A stretch of DNA of 64,000 bases from Babylonia areolata (Eukaryota; Mollusca; Gastropoda; Neogastropoda; Buccinidae): positions 10,164,927-10,228,926 of the forward strand of contig NC_134895.1 of NCBI RefSeq assembly GCF_041734735.1. Direction: 5' to 3'. Positions 1 through 10,475 of this stretch are shown in pieces. Each line of letters starts with the position of its first letter. Position 1 is the stretch's first letter. Both the position numbers and the translations under genes were made by a program. The notes beneath the pieces were generated by a model. The model saw nothing but the letters and a program-made list of their open reading frames with translations, ran no database searches and was not told the DNA's origin.

Positions 1-75
1 CATTTAAGGGCCAGCTATGGCTACGTTTACATCCGTGACATGATGAATAGAACCATACAGACCACGAGTTTCTTT

Positions 76-307
76 TTAACTCTTTCCATACGAACGGCGA
101 AAGAGACGACGTTAACAGCGTTTCACCCCAATTACCATCATCAAAATATTGCAAGCGGAAGGCTCTTATACTGAAGACGTGAATTTTGACAAAGAATACC
201 ACAATTCTGACGACGGAAGCTAAAGGTTGGGTCATTCAGACACCCACTGGACATCCGAGGGGTCTGTGTAGAGGAGAAGAGAGGACTGGCCGTACTGAGT
301 GAGTTAA
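76..307. mobile_element. TTAA-flanked MITE, copy i
   Basis: A 232-bp unit that begins TTAACTCTTTCCATACG and ends CGTACTGAGTGAGTTAA, so the ends form imperfect terminal inverted repeats bounded by TTAA. Near-identical units lie at 1,398-1,629, 10,604-10,835 and 38,386-38,617. It has no coding capacity. A TTAA target duplication is typical of piggyBac-type elements, so a piggyBac-derived MITE is my inference. TTAA could instead be part of the inverted repeat. Confidence 0.7.
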
Positions 308-528
308 TGAAGACACAGGATATGCACACCACGAAAAACGTGCGCGTACACACGTGTGTGTGTGTGTGTGTGTGTCTGTGTGTGTGTGAATCAGAATCAT
401 CCGTCCGAATCATGATTTATATGTCATGAAAACCGTAAATGGAAGGTGTATAGACACAACAATAAAGGATCTAAAAAATTCAAAGTGTGTGTGTTGTTGT
501 GTAGTGTAGTGTGGTGTAGTGTGATGTG

Positions 529-570
<42 letters not shown>

Positions 571-715
571 AATCACAATGCAGACAAGCACTCGCAACAG
601 GGAGCTCGGCGCTCTTACGACGAGAAGTGTTCTACATACACAAGTATGCATTCATTCAGGTACGACATACCCGGCGCACACAAAATAGCATGGCGACATA
701 CAAACAAGAAAACAA

Positions 716-755
<40 letters not shown>

Positions 756-877
756 GATTGAAGAAAGAGCGCTGTTCTTGGGTTTGTTCGTTGTTGCTGT
801 GGTTGGGTTGTTGTTTTTTTTGTTGTTGTTATTTTAGTTTCTTAGAGGAATTGTCAACACTCTGCTATCAGCAGGGT
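308..877. repeat. TG/CA and TTG microsatellite cluster
   Basis: Contains (TG)n at about 352-388, an impure TG/TAG array at 484-569, (CA)n at 718-753 and a TTG-rich run at 786-835. Open frames here translate to Cys-Val or His-Thr repeats and are artefacts. No gene is seen. Confidence 0.9.
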
Positions 878-1050
878 CTAGAAGGGGTGTATATCGAAAG
901 CTAGTTTGTCTGTGGGTGCACTTAGTGTGTTCTGTGCCATTGTGCCATTGAAACGCAAGGTAGCAAGTCTGCAATTTATCTCGTGATAGGTAGTCAACCA
1001 GTGAAGTTTCTCAAGGAGAGGAGTAAAATGACTTCTTTTTTTTTTTTTTT
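878..1050 (-). mobile_element. Degraded CR1/L2-like LINE, C-terminal fragment
   Basis: The minus-strand translation contains TPLLEKLHWLTTYHEINCRL, which resembles the conserved C-terminal region (SPLLQSLHWLPVSDQIDYEL) of the LINE at 2,476-5,777. Only about 50 codons remain and the flanks are poly-T and simple sequence. This is an old fragment of the same broad clade. The family call rests on one motif. Confidence 0.5.
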
Positions 1051-1397
1051 TAAATCTCTTCAACATTAGCTTTAACCCATTCCACCCCACAGCTACACGC
1101 CTGCTACAACTCCCCTAGACCAGCACTACGTGAGACCACTGCAGAAAAAAAGAAAAAGAAAAAAAGAATGGCTCACTAAAACAACAAAAACAGATGGAGA
1201 ATTTTGATTTTAATCGGTCAAACAAAGTTTCGTTTTCATGCTTCCGTAATTACTAAACAGTTCAGTTTAGAATGCCGACTGTACCAAGCAAGAATGAACG
1301 AAATTAGATTAGTGTGTTGGTACAAGTATACTCGTACCTGGTCCACAGGGGAAGTAATCATGGTACGAGTTATATCTCGTACCTGGAGTAGAATGAG
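1051..1397. other. Intergenic, short CTCGTACCTGG motif repeats
   Basis: No gene is recognisable. The motif CTCGTACCTGG occurs at about 1,331 and 1,377 and recurs, slightly changed, just after the MITE at about 1,630. The MITE at 1,398-1,629 therefore seems to have landed in a short imperfect tandem repeat. Confidence 0.5.
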
Positions 1398-1629
1398 TTA
1401 ACTCTCTCCATACGAACGGCGAAAGAGACGACGTTAACAGCGTTTCACCCCAATTACTATCATCAAAATATTGCAAGCGGAAGGCTCTTATACTGAAGAC
1501 GTGAATGTTGACAAAGAATACCACAATTCTGACGACGGAAGCTAAAGGTTGGGTCATTCAGACACTCACTGAACATCCGAGGGGTCTGTGTAGAGGAGAA
1601 GAGAGGACTGGCCGTACTGAGTGAGTTAA
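1398..1629. mobile_element. TTAA-flanked MITE, copy ii
   Basis: Same 232-bp unit as at 76-307, with TTAA at both ends and the same CTC(T)n...GTGAG inverted termini. Only a few substitutions separate it from copies i and iii, which suggests recent spread. It is noncoding. Confidence 0.7.
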
Positions 1630-1963
1630 CTCGTATCTGGAATGGACTGAGTTAAAGCACAGTTCTGAATGTTCTGAACGGTACCGTCAGGGATGCCATA
1701 GCTTATACATATACCACATTCATGCTGACTCAAGAAACAAACAACAATTTTTGTCGCTTCACTGAAAGTCAGACATAGATCAATGACTCTCTTGCCAGAG
1801 AGGTTTCTGAGTTTCTTTCAATACTGCCATGACAACACCATACCCCCCAAAAAAAACCATCTTGGTGGCTCTGATACAGATCGATTAGAACATACATAAC
1901 TTTGTCTCTTGTTTATGTTTTCCTGTCCTTTGCCTGATTTCTTCCTGGTCGAACATTTTTTCC

Positions 1964-2003
<40 letters not shown>

Positions 2004-2329
2004 TTGTTGTTGTTTTTGTTTGTTTTGTTTTGTTTTGTTTTGTTCTTGTTTTTTAAAGCACAGGAGGTGGAGTGTGCATTTTGTCAGCATAACTTTCTCC
2101 CGTCAATGGGGACCGACCTTTATTATTATGGTTTTTTTTAGCGCGTAGGAATGCTTTCTTTACGGAACAGAGAGCAGTACTTTGGTAACGCAGGTACAGT
2201 ATTCAGTCACTTACATACATACCTCGTGTTCTATTCAGCAATTCAGCCAGCTGACTCGATCCGTTGTGCCATTAACTGCTGCTGTTTTTTTGTTGTTGTT
2301 GTTGTTGGGTTGTTGTTTTTTTCTCCCGG
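1630..2329. other. Noncoding stretch with poly-T and TTTTG runs
   Basis: Holds a poly-T run at about 1,966-2,002, followed by TTG/TTTTG repeats to about 2,050 and another TTG run near 2,290-2,320. The open frames are low-complexity Phe/Cys. I see no gene or recognisable element. Confidence 0.6.
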
Positions 2330-2390
2330 CTCATGAAAATGTCACATGTTTCATGTCACTAATACAAATACAGTGAATAGCATTTGGCAT
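2330..2390. repeat. Direct repeat left of the SINE/LINE nest
   Basis: This segment, from CTCATGAAAATGTCAC to CATTTGGCAT, recurs with a handful of changes at 6,272-6,333, on the other side of the nested SINE and LINE. It is far longer than usual target duplications and does not abut the SINE exactly. It is either an older tandem duplication or an unusual flank duplication. Confidence 0.6.
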
Positions 2391-2403
2391 TGTTCTTCCA
2401 ATC

Positions 2404-2472
2404 GACGAGCGCAATAGCCTAGTGGTTAAAGCGTTGGGCTTTCAATCTGAGGGCCCCGGGTTCGAATCTCGG
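2404..2472 (+). mobile_element. SINE tRNA-like head, split off by a LINE insertion
   Basis: Shows a tRNA-like A box (AGCCTAGTGGTTAAAGCG) and B box (GGTTCGAATCTC), matching the heads of the SINEs at 15,479 and 63,498. In those copies the head runs straight into GGCGCCTGGTGG. Here it is interrupted after CTCGGAAC by a LINE, and the body resumes at 5,778. It is a Pol III-type promoter relic, not a tRNA gene. Confidence 0.75.
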
Positions 2473-2475
2473 AAC

Positions 2476-3465
2476 TATACTGTTAAATGCATCAACTTTA
2501 ATAACCTTATTCGTGTACCTCTGTCCTGCTTTCCCTCCCACCGCTCAGCTCACATTTCTCTAGATCTGTTCAACGCCCAGTCAGTTGGTCCTCGCCTCAA
2601 ACGCTCAGCGATCAACGAACATCTGCTATCGATCAGCCTCGACGTCCTGTGTATCACAGAAACTTGGGTTCGTAGTACTGGGGATGAAGCTAAGTGTCGA
2701 GATCTCGCTCCCCCTGGCTACACTACCACCTCCTTCCCTCCTGTTACAACAACTTGCGGGGGAGGAATCGCCTTCGTTGTGTCAGACAGGCTGCTCCCAC
2801 ACACAACGTACACAACCGCCTTCCCCTTCAACCATGCCTCCTTTGAACTGGCCCAGCTTTCACTGTCACTGCCACATTCCCACCTCAATGTGTTCTGCCT
2901 CTACCGTCCGCCACCAAACAAGAAAAATAAACTTTCTGATACGATATTCATAGAACAGTTTCCGGACTTCTTAGAATACGCTAACAGTTTACCAGGCTCC
3001 CTACTTATTGTCAGTGACTTTAATTTTCATTTTGATTCACCCACACAGTTTTATACCTCTAAATTACTTGAAATTGTCAGTTTGTTCGATCTTAACCAGT
3101 CTGTAACGGAGCCTACACACAATCGTGGTCACATCGTCGATTGGGTGTTGCACAGAAATGAGGACTGCCTCCTGAAGTCTACCACCGTCGATCACACCCT
3201 GTCCTCCGACCATCACAGTGTGACGTGTCATCTGAACCTCACCAAACCTCCCACGCCCCGTGTGTATAGGGAGGTGCGCACACTGACCTCAATTGACTTA
3301 GACTTATTTAAAGCTGACCTGCTGACTATCCACTGTCCTACGCGCTGTACTCGACAGGCACGCCCCGTCGACTCGGTGCCTGATCTCCAGTCGTACCCCG
3401 TCGCCTTGGTACAACACTGTGGGACCAGAGCTGTTGGAGGCCATGCGGGAGAGAAGGAGAGCTGA
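2476..3465 (+). pseudogene. LINE endonuclease domain (copy A1)
   Basis: Apurinic/apyrimidinic-endonuclease-like N-terminal part of the LINE polyprotein, which nicks target DNA for target-primed reverse transcription. Visible motifs are CITETW near 2,654, SDFNFHFD near 3,013 (the usual G of GDFN is S here; copy A2 has GDFNFHFD) and SSDHHSV near 3,205. The open frame continues upstream into the unrelated SINE head, so its ATG at 2,422 is not the element's own start. The frame shifts shortly before the reverse transcriptase part, so it is non-functional. Confidence 0.8.
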
Positions 3466-5368
3466 GAGGCACTGGCGTGCCACTAGTTTGACCGTCAGTA
3501 GGGACATTTTTCAGACAGCCAGGAATAGTGTAACAAACATTGTTGACAGGGCAAAGTCAAAGTTCTACTCTTCTAAAATCCTTGTATGCACCACAGCCAA
3601 ACAGCTTTTCAACGCTACGAACAATCTACTAGGTAAAATGAAAAACACTCCTCTCCCTACAACATTTTCGGTGCAGGAACTCCCTCAAAAGTTTTCTGAT
3701 TTCTTCACCGGCAAAATATCATGCATTCGTGAGAAGCTTGACTCTGTTGTGTCTCCTTCTTTACCCGTTCAAGAACGCGTGTACAGTGGTCCTGTTTTAC
3801 ATTGTTTCCAACCAGTTACTGAAGATTTTGTGAAGAAAGTGTGTCTGAACGCTTGTCCGAAATCCTGTGAGCTTGACCATGTCCCGTCTTTTTTGTTGGT
3901 TGAATGTATTGATGTTCTACTGCCACATATTACTCATGTCATCAATTCTTCCTTACTGTTTGTTTCCCTAAAAGCTTCAAATCTGCTGTTGTACGTCCAC
4001 TCATCAAGAAACCATCTTTGGATCATAATTGTTTGAAAAATTATCGACCTGTCTCTAATCTGTCATTTTTATCAAAACTGCTAGAAAAGATCATATTGTC
4101 TCAGCTCTTAGCTCATCTGGAACAAAATGGTTTACTTAATTCCCACCAGACAGCTTATACACGTGGTCATAGTTGCGAAACGGCCCTTCTTAGAATAGTG
4201 AATGATTTGCTTTCCGGATCTGATGAGGATAAGATATCAGTTCTCGCTGTCTTAGATTTGTCAGCAGCTTTTGACACTATCGACCACTCTATCGTCTTGA
4301 TCAGACTAAAAACTTCCTTTGGTGTTCGTGACACTGCACTAGCATGGATCACGTCTTGCCTATCAGATCGTACACAGAAAGTATGTGTAAATGGTAGATA
4401 CTCTAGAGTATCTGCCTTGAAATATGGTGTCCCACAGGGGTCCGTCCTAGGTTCTGTTCTTTTCGTGCTGTATGCGGCTCCTGTGTCGGATGTCATCAGT
4501 CATCATGCGATGTCGCATGAGAGCTTTGCTGATGACACACAACTTTATCAGTCGGCTTCCATAGCTGAATTTGATGCACTGGTGACAAACACAGGAGTGC
4601 ATTGCTGGCCTAAAGGACTGGATGACTCTCAACAAGCTGCAGCTAAATGATGATAAGACTGAATTTATGATAACCTGTCCAAAGAAATTTCGTCAACATC
4701 CTTCCTTTCCTGACTCTGTTCTGATCAATAGCACACCTGTTTCACTTTCTCCTTCTGTTCGCAGTCTTGGTGTAATCCTAGACCAGTCTCTTTCCTTCCA
4801 ACAGCACATTTCGAATATCTGTAAAGTTGACTATTTGGAACTGCGTAGAATCAGCTCTATCCGCCACTATCTCTCAACCGATGCAACCAAGACACTTGTA
4901 TGCTCTCTGGTTCTCTCAAGATTGGATTACTGCAACTCTCTTTTGGCCGGCCTTCCCAAATATCTGTTAGACAGACTCCAACGAATTCAGAATAACGCTG
5001 CCATACTCATTTGCAGAGCTTCTAAATTTGACCATGTTTCTCCTCTCCTTCAGTCTCTCCACTGGTTGCCTGTTTCTGATCAAATAGACTATGAGCTATC
5101 CACTCTGACCTTTTCTGCAGTCAACGGATCTGGCCCCAAGTATCTTTCTGAACTCCTCCATATCTATACCCCGTCTCGCCAGCTCCGTTCTTCCTCTGAT
5201 ATTCGACTTCTCAGGATACCTCACGTCAGAAGTAAGACCTATGGACACAGATCGTTTTCTTTTCAATCGCCAAAGACGTGGAACAAGCTCCCTGATAACC
5301 TCCGTCATTCTGATTCCCTCGCATCTTTTAAATCTCGTCTCAAAACTCACCTTTTCCCTCAGCAATAA
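3419..5368 (+). pseudogene. LINE reverse transcriptase and C-terminal region (copy A1)
   Basis: Three overlapping frames carry RT blocks: [17 protein letters not shown] near 4,039, the motif A region [13 protein letters not shown] near 4,252, [10 protein letters not shown] near 4,423 and SFADDTQLY near 4,522 with the catalytic FADD. The C-terminal part has LDYCNSLLAGLP and LHWLPVSDQ, then ends in FKSRLKTHLFPQQ. These blocks are typical of the CR1/L2/Rex1 group. At least two frame changes (near 4,000 and 4,620) separate the pieces, so no full-length product is possible. Confidence 0.85.
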
Positions 5369-5566
5369 GTTCAATTGTGGCAGGTCCACTTCCTTTGCGT
5401 TAGCTGTGCTTGACGATGTGTGTATACATATGTATGTGTACATAACTACATGCATGTATATGAATGTGTATTGTGTGTGCGTGTGTTTATGTAAGTTTGT
5501 GCCTGCCTATGTGTGCGTATGTGTTAGGGTAGCTGTTAGATACACATGTATGTTAAAATGTATGTA

Positions 5567-5569
<3 letters not shown>

Positions 5570-5607
<38 letters not shown>

Positions 5608-5616
5608 CGCGCGCGC

Positions 5617-5648
<32 letters not shown>

Positions 5649-5650
5649 AG
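5570..5650. repeat. (TG)n(CG)n(TG)n array
   Basis: An alternating purine-pyrimidine tract, TG then CG then TG, in the 3' region of the LINE. The matching tract in copy 2 (36,270-36,344) is almost pure TG. Such tracts can adopt Z-DNA. No function is implied. Confidence 0.9.
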
Positions 5651-5777
5651 TCACATTTTGGTGTGTGTATGTAACATAGATGTAATGTTTATTATTAACA
5701 AAAACGTTTTTGTAAAGCAACTAGAGCAGATTTCTGGATAGTGTACTATATAAGTATCCATTATTATTATTATCATT

Positions 5778-6240
5778 AACGGCGCCTGGTGGGTAAATGG
5801 TGGGTGGGGATTTTTCCGATCTCCCAGGTCAACATATGTGCAGACCTACTTGTGCCTGAACCCACTCCGTGTGTATACGCAAGCAGAAGATCAAATACGT
5901 ACGTCAAAGATCCCGTAATCCATGTCAGCGTTCGGTGGGTTGTGGAAACAAGAACATACCCAGCATGCACACCCCCGAAAACGGAGTATGGCTGCCTACG
6001 TGGTGGGGGTAAATGAAGAAAACGGTCATACACGTAAAATGTTACATGTCTGTCTGATTGTGTGTGCGTGCCTGAAATCTGACTGAATGACACAGGAAAC
6101 GAATAATGAGCGTCAAGTGACAGCCGTCAGTCGGCTCTACCCACGTAGGCAGCCTGTTGTGCAAATGACCCCGTATTCGTACAGCGCTTAGAGCTTGGTC
6201 TCCGACTGAGGATAGGCTTTATATAAGTATCCATATCAAT
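5778..6240 (+). mobile_element. SINE body and 3' tail (copy A1)
   Basis: Begins AACGGCGCCTGGTGGG directly after the LINE's (ATT)n tail and carries the core CCCAGGTCAACATATGTGCA, then CACCCCCGAAAACGGAGTATG. It ends GCGCTTAGAGCTTGGTCTCC...TATATAAGTATCCATATCAATC. The matching head is at 2,404-2,472. The last bases of the tail match the 3' end of the neighbouring LINE, as expected for a SINE mobilised by that LINE's reverse transcriptase. Confidence 0.75.
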
Positions 6241-6271
6241 CCAAAAAAGAAAAGAAAAAAACCTGTCGGGC

Positions 6272-6333
6272 CTCATGAAAATGTCACACGTTTCATATCA
6301 CTAATACAAATAATAGTGAACAGCATTTGGCAT
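6272..6333. repeat. Direct repeat right of the SINE/LINE nest
   Basis: Partner of 2,330-2,390, with about 85-90% identity by eye. It is also present in copy 2 at about 36,989-37,051. Confidence 0.6.
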
Positions 6334-6614
6334 AGTACTCACAATCATGTTCCATGAAATACAAATGTGAATGGTGTTTGGTAGTGAAATCCGCATTCAT
6401 ATTTACAATGTCCTTATCAACTGTTTGGTCAAGCCACACATCAGACATAATCTACATTTGGAGGAAGAAAAGAACAGTGGTGTATTCTGCCAAATGAGAC
6501 GATCAGCTGATGTATTGTCCCGTTTTCCCTCCACAAGCCTGAAAACCCCCCTTTATTTTTTGTCCGGGGTTAGGGGTAGTGGGAAATGAATCAATCTATA
6601 TTTCATCCATCTCA

Positions 6615-6617
<3 letters not shown>
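6334..6617. other. Noncoding spacer
   Basis: Unique-looking DNA between the direct repeat and a TG array, nearly identical to 37,052-37,335 in copy 2. No gene is recognised. Confidence 0.5.
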
Positions 6618-6676
<59 letters not shown>

Positions 6677-6716
6677 GTGTGTGTGTTGTGTTGTGTGTGT
6701 GTTGTGTTGTGTTGTG

Positions 6717-6784
<68 letters not shown>
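6618..6784. repeat. (TG)n array interrupted by a LINE insertion
   Basis: About 165 bp of TG with TGTTG variants. The LINE at 6,785-9,806 starts directly at its right end. In copy 2 the array (37,336-37,576) runs straight into GCCCACATGCAAACCC, the sequence found here only after the LINE. Confidence 0.95.
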
Positions 6785-6786
<2 letters not shown>

Positions 6787-9350
6787 TACTCTCGGGACAT
6801 ATCAAATTCGTGCTTCTAAGACAAAACACAGAGATAGTCGCAGCTGGTTTGATTCCACATGCAAACGAAGCCGATCAGAGTATTTTAAAGCTAAACACAG
6901 AGTAAAAAAAAGAAATTCTAGTAAAAATAGAGACACGCTCGAAAGAGTCAGCAAAAGTTACAAGTCCGTTTTAAAGAAAGCAGAAAAGACGTGGAGAAAA
7001 CAATGGCACAGAGAACTACGAAGTTTACGCAAAAGCAATTCAAGGGAACTATGGAATAGGTTTAAAAAGAAAAAGAAAACATCTTGTCCCATAAACTTAG
7101 AAGACATGTTTCACCATTTCAGCAACCTTAACGTTAATGATAATGAACATATTGACAGTACAACGGCAATGCACATTATCAATTTAGAGGATAATGATTA
7201 TATTTTAAATGCATGTATTACTGAAGATGAAATTACTTCAGCCATCAAAAGACTGAAGAATGGCAAAAGTGCCGGTGAAGACATGATTCGTAATGAATAT
7301 CTCATCAACAGCGTTCCTTTGCTGACAGAAACATACTGTAAATTATTTAACAAGATACTGGACGAAGGTGTTGTACCAGAAAAATGGGTATCCGGCTTGA
7401 TATTGCCATTGTATAAAGGCAAAGGTGATACACTTGACTGTGATAATTATAGGGGGATAACTTTGCTCAGCTGTGTTGTAAAACTATTCACTACAGTGTT
7501 AAATGCTAGACTGACTGATTATATCAATACAAACAATATACTTTCAGGAGCCCAAGCAGGATTTAGACAGTCCCATTCTACATTAGATCAAATGTTTGTT
7601 TTGAAATCACTTATTGATATTTTCTCCATGAAAAAGAAGAAACTTTACTGTACTTTTGTTGATTTTAAAAAAGCCTTTGATTCAGTTTGGAGAAGTGGGT
7701 TATGGCAAAAACTTGTTCATGAAGGCGTGAATGGTAAAATTTTGCGTGTCATAATGAACATGTATGATAGAATTAAGTCATGTGTGTTTTTAAATGGTGA
7801 AAAATCTGATTTCTTTAGCATTTGTAAGGGTGTACGACAAGGAGAAAATCTCTCGCCTTTGCTTTTTTCTCTGTATCTCAATGATTTAGAGTTGTATTTG
7901 ACTGAGCATAAGAGTCCATCTGTTGATCTTTTATTGAATGTTAACATTTCAGAGTTAGATAATTACATGCGATTATTTGTACTGCTGTATGCAGATGACA
8001 CAATTTTACTTTCAGAGACGAAAGAAGGATTACAGCAGTCCCTCAATGTTTTTCACAAATATTGTTTAGAATGGAAACTAGTGGTCAATGTAAAGAAAAC
8101 TAAAGTGATGATATTTAATTCTACAAACAAGCTAAAGCCTGTTTTTAAATTTGGTGATGCATGTTTGGATGTTGTTGATTCTTTTAAATATCTTGGCATC
8201 GAATTTAGTAGAAACGGAACTTTTTATAAAGCTAAAAAAATGATTTATGAACAGGGCCAAAAAGCTATGTTTTCGTTACTTCAGTCAGCCAGAAATCAAG
8301 ATTTACCTTTACATATCATTCTGGACATGTACCAGTCTATGATTGTTCCTATTTTGTTGTATGGTGCAGAAATATGGGGTTATGAAAATGTAGATATACT
8401 TGAAAAATTAGAATTGAAATTTTTGAAACGCTTGTTCAAACTGAACAGAAATACTCTGACCCAAATTGTTTATGGAGAAACTGGTATTTATCCAATTAGT
8501 GTGTTAGTGAAAATGAGATTAGTTCGATTTTGGACCAGCTTAGTAATATCAAACACAGAAAAATATTCTGGGAAAATATATTTGATATTACTTGACTTAT
8601 ATCGAAATGGTATTTATTCTTCAAAATGGATGAGTTGTATCAGACAAATTTTAATAGAAGCAGGGTATGACTGTGTTTGGGATGCTCAATTCTTCTTGGA
8701 GAGGGAATCTTTCTGCAAGAATGTCAACACTGCCTTGAGAGATAGTTTTCAAAATCTATGGAGACATGCTCTAGAGGCGAGTAGTAAATGTTTGTTTTAT
8801 CGAAATTTCAAAAGTGGATTTGGTAGAGAAAAATATATAAGTCAAATGCCTGATAATTATGTTATCAGCTTCTTCAGATTTCGAAGTAGTAATCATAAGC
8901 TGGAAATAGAAACAGGGAGACACAAAGACCCTTGACATCCCACATTTTTTGCTCGAATGTCCTGATACACATTTACATTTCAAACCCCTTCATGATATGA
9001 TTACATCCTTTAATCTTCCATTAGTCATGTCCAGCGTTTTTCACCCTAGCAAATAAAAAGGTTGGTCTCTGACAAAAACCGCAGTTGACCTAATTAAAAG
9101 CCATCCAATTGGTCGGTTTTTCTAATTTGTTTCATCCCCTTTCTGTTGCAGAGGTTCCCCTCTGTTTTATTTAATCCAAAGTAGTGTTTCGTTTTGGGTG
9201 ATAGCGTCAGATTTACTTGTAGAGCAAAGTTCCCATTTTTCTAATTAGTGGAACTGTTCGACCCTAACATGTAATATGTCGTCTTGATTACATTACGAAA
9301 CCTTAATTTGATGAGAAAGAGTGAGAGACAGTGTGAGTGTGTGTGTGTGT

Positions 9351-9395
<45 letters not shown>

Positions 9396-9806
9396 TGAGT
9401 GGGCAGGGGAATGAGGTAGGGGAATTATAATGGGCACTTGTGTGCATGCATGGATGTATGTAGAGAGAGGGTGGGGGAGAAACGTATGTGAGTATGTGGG
9501 TGCGTTAGAATATTTTTTTTTGGAGATAATGATATTAATGAAATTTGGTACCTTGATTTGTTAAATATGTTTGTTTGTTTGTTTGTGTGTGTGTGTGTGT
9601 TTTTTTTTTGTTGGTTTTTGTTTTTGTTTTTTGTTTTTGTTTTGTTTTTTGTTTGTTTGTTTTTTGTTGTTTTTTGGGGTTTTTTAAATCATACCTTCCT
9701 CAAATCAGAATTTCCTTGTGTTGCTCAGTTAATATTTTATTCAAATGGTTGCGAAAATGTCAGTACAACAAACAGTTAATCTGACAATAAATGGTTTCAG
9801 TCAGTC
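6785..9806 (+). mobile_element. 5'-truncated Nimb-like (I-superfamily) LINE
   Basis: A 3.0-kb insertion absent from copy 2, where the TG array joins GCCCACATGCAAACCC without interruption. It has a long RT frame to 8,935 and an 870-bp 3' region with a TG array (9,338-9,393) and T-rich DNA, ending AATAAATGGTTTCAGTCAGTCAGT. The endonuclease domain is missing, so it is 5'-truncated. The target duplication cannot be resolved because the target is itself TG. The Nimb/I-group label rests on the C-terminal style (EIWGYENVDILEKLELKFLK) and is tentative. Confidence 0.75.
6786..8935 (+). CDS. LINE reverse transcriptase ORF, 5'-truncated
   Basis: About 715 in-frame codons encode a non-LTR reverse transcriptase. 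Visible blocks are CDNYRGITLLSCVVKLF near 7,437, AGFRQSHSTLDQMF near 7,557, VDFKKAFDSVW (motif A) near 7,659, GVRQGENLSPLLFSLYLND near 7,828 and the catalytic YADDTILL near 7,988. The frame is open into the TG array upstream, so apparent Met-Cys-Val starts at 6,579-6,620 are artefacts and no native start survives. The C-terminal Cys/His zinc-knuckle expected after FRFRSSNHKLEIETGR is lost: a stop follows and only a remnant (LLECP-like) lies beyond. The RT core is remarkably intact, which suggests a fairly recent insertion. Confidence 0.8.
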
Positions 9807-10185
9807 AGTGCCCATATGCAAACCCAGACCAGTTTTATTCGATTCGATTCCGTGTATAAAGAGTGTATGTAATCACTGAATGTACTGTGCTGAAAGATTT
9901 ATTTACACACACAAAGCTAATGTCTATTGATTTGGAAAACGGTGTTTAAATGCCCAACTTCGGCTTTCACGCTCTTCACGTTTATATATATATCATTTCA
10001 ATTTCAATTTGAACATACTTTTGTTCTTGGTGGTAGTTTCCATTCAAGAGCTTCTGGCACAGTTATCTACTCAGTGTGCACGAAACAAAATCTACTGTGG
10101 TCCATGTGTGTCAAGGTTGAGGGAGCTGGGCCCAATCCCTCATAACCACCTGCCTTTGTGGTGCCGATGTACCAAGGTACTATGA
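9807..10185. other. Noncoding spacer of block A
   Basis: AT-rich unique DNA, almost identical to 37,577-37,950. No gene or regulatory element is recognised. Confidence 0.5.
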
Positions 10186-10470
10186 AGGGAGGCGCCAGAA
10201 TGGTTAAGACTTTTATCTGCCCATACAGAGTCTGTGAGGGGTGTGGGTTCGAACTCTGGGTCTCGCCCTCCCCCCGCCCCCCCCAGCCCCCCACCCCCTC
10301 CCAAGTTTGACTGAAATCAAACTGAGCGTCAAGTCAATCGGATAAGACGATATACTGAGGTCCAGCGTACAGCTGGCACTTGGCCGCACTGAATCAGAAT
10401 CCCCACGGCAGCATGAGTTTTGTCATCTGGCAACACTCTATGGAAGAAATCAACTCTGAAAAGGATGCAA
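10186..10470 (+). mobile_element. tRNA-derived SINE, second family (copy A1)
   Basis: Starts GGAGGCGCCAGAATGGTTAA (A-box-like) and has the B box GGGTTCGAACTCTGG at about 10,245-10,259. A core with AAACTGAGCGTCAAGTCAAT and CTGAGGTCCAGCGTACAGC follows. A C-rich tract lies between head and core. The 3' end is cut off where the TIR element at 10,476 begins, so the SINE is the older layer of a three-level nest. Confidence 0.65.
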
Positions 10471-10475
10471 AAGTA

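Larger units (their letters stand above)
2476..5777 (+). mobile_element. CR1/L2-like LINE (copy A1), 5'-truncated, inside a SINE
   Basis: A 3.3-kb non-LTR retrotransposon with apurinic-type endonuclease then reverse transcriptase, ending in (ATT)n. It is 5'-truncated: the related copy at 32,667 reaches about 500 bp further upstream. It sits between the head (2,404-2,472) and body (5,778-6,240) of one SINE, with AAC at both junctions as a possible 3-bp target duplication. The 3' end CTATATAAGTATCCAT is shared with the SINE tail. The coding region is split over several frames. Most breaks are shared with copy A2, so they predate the duplication. Confidence 0.85.

Noticed and set aside
6579-6905. 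Cys-Val and His-Thr repeat proteins from TG/CA arrays (also near 526, 5,241, 12,038, 37,270, 58,597)
   Set aside because: They are direct translations of dinucleotide arrays. They change length with the array and have no complex sequence.
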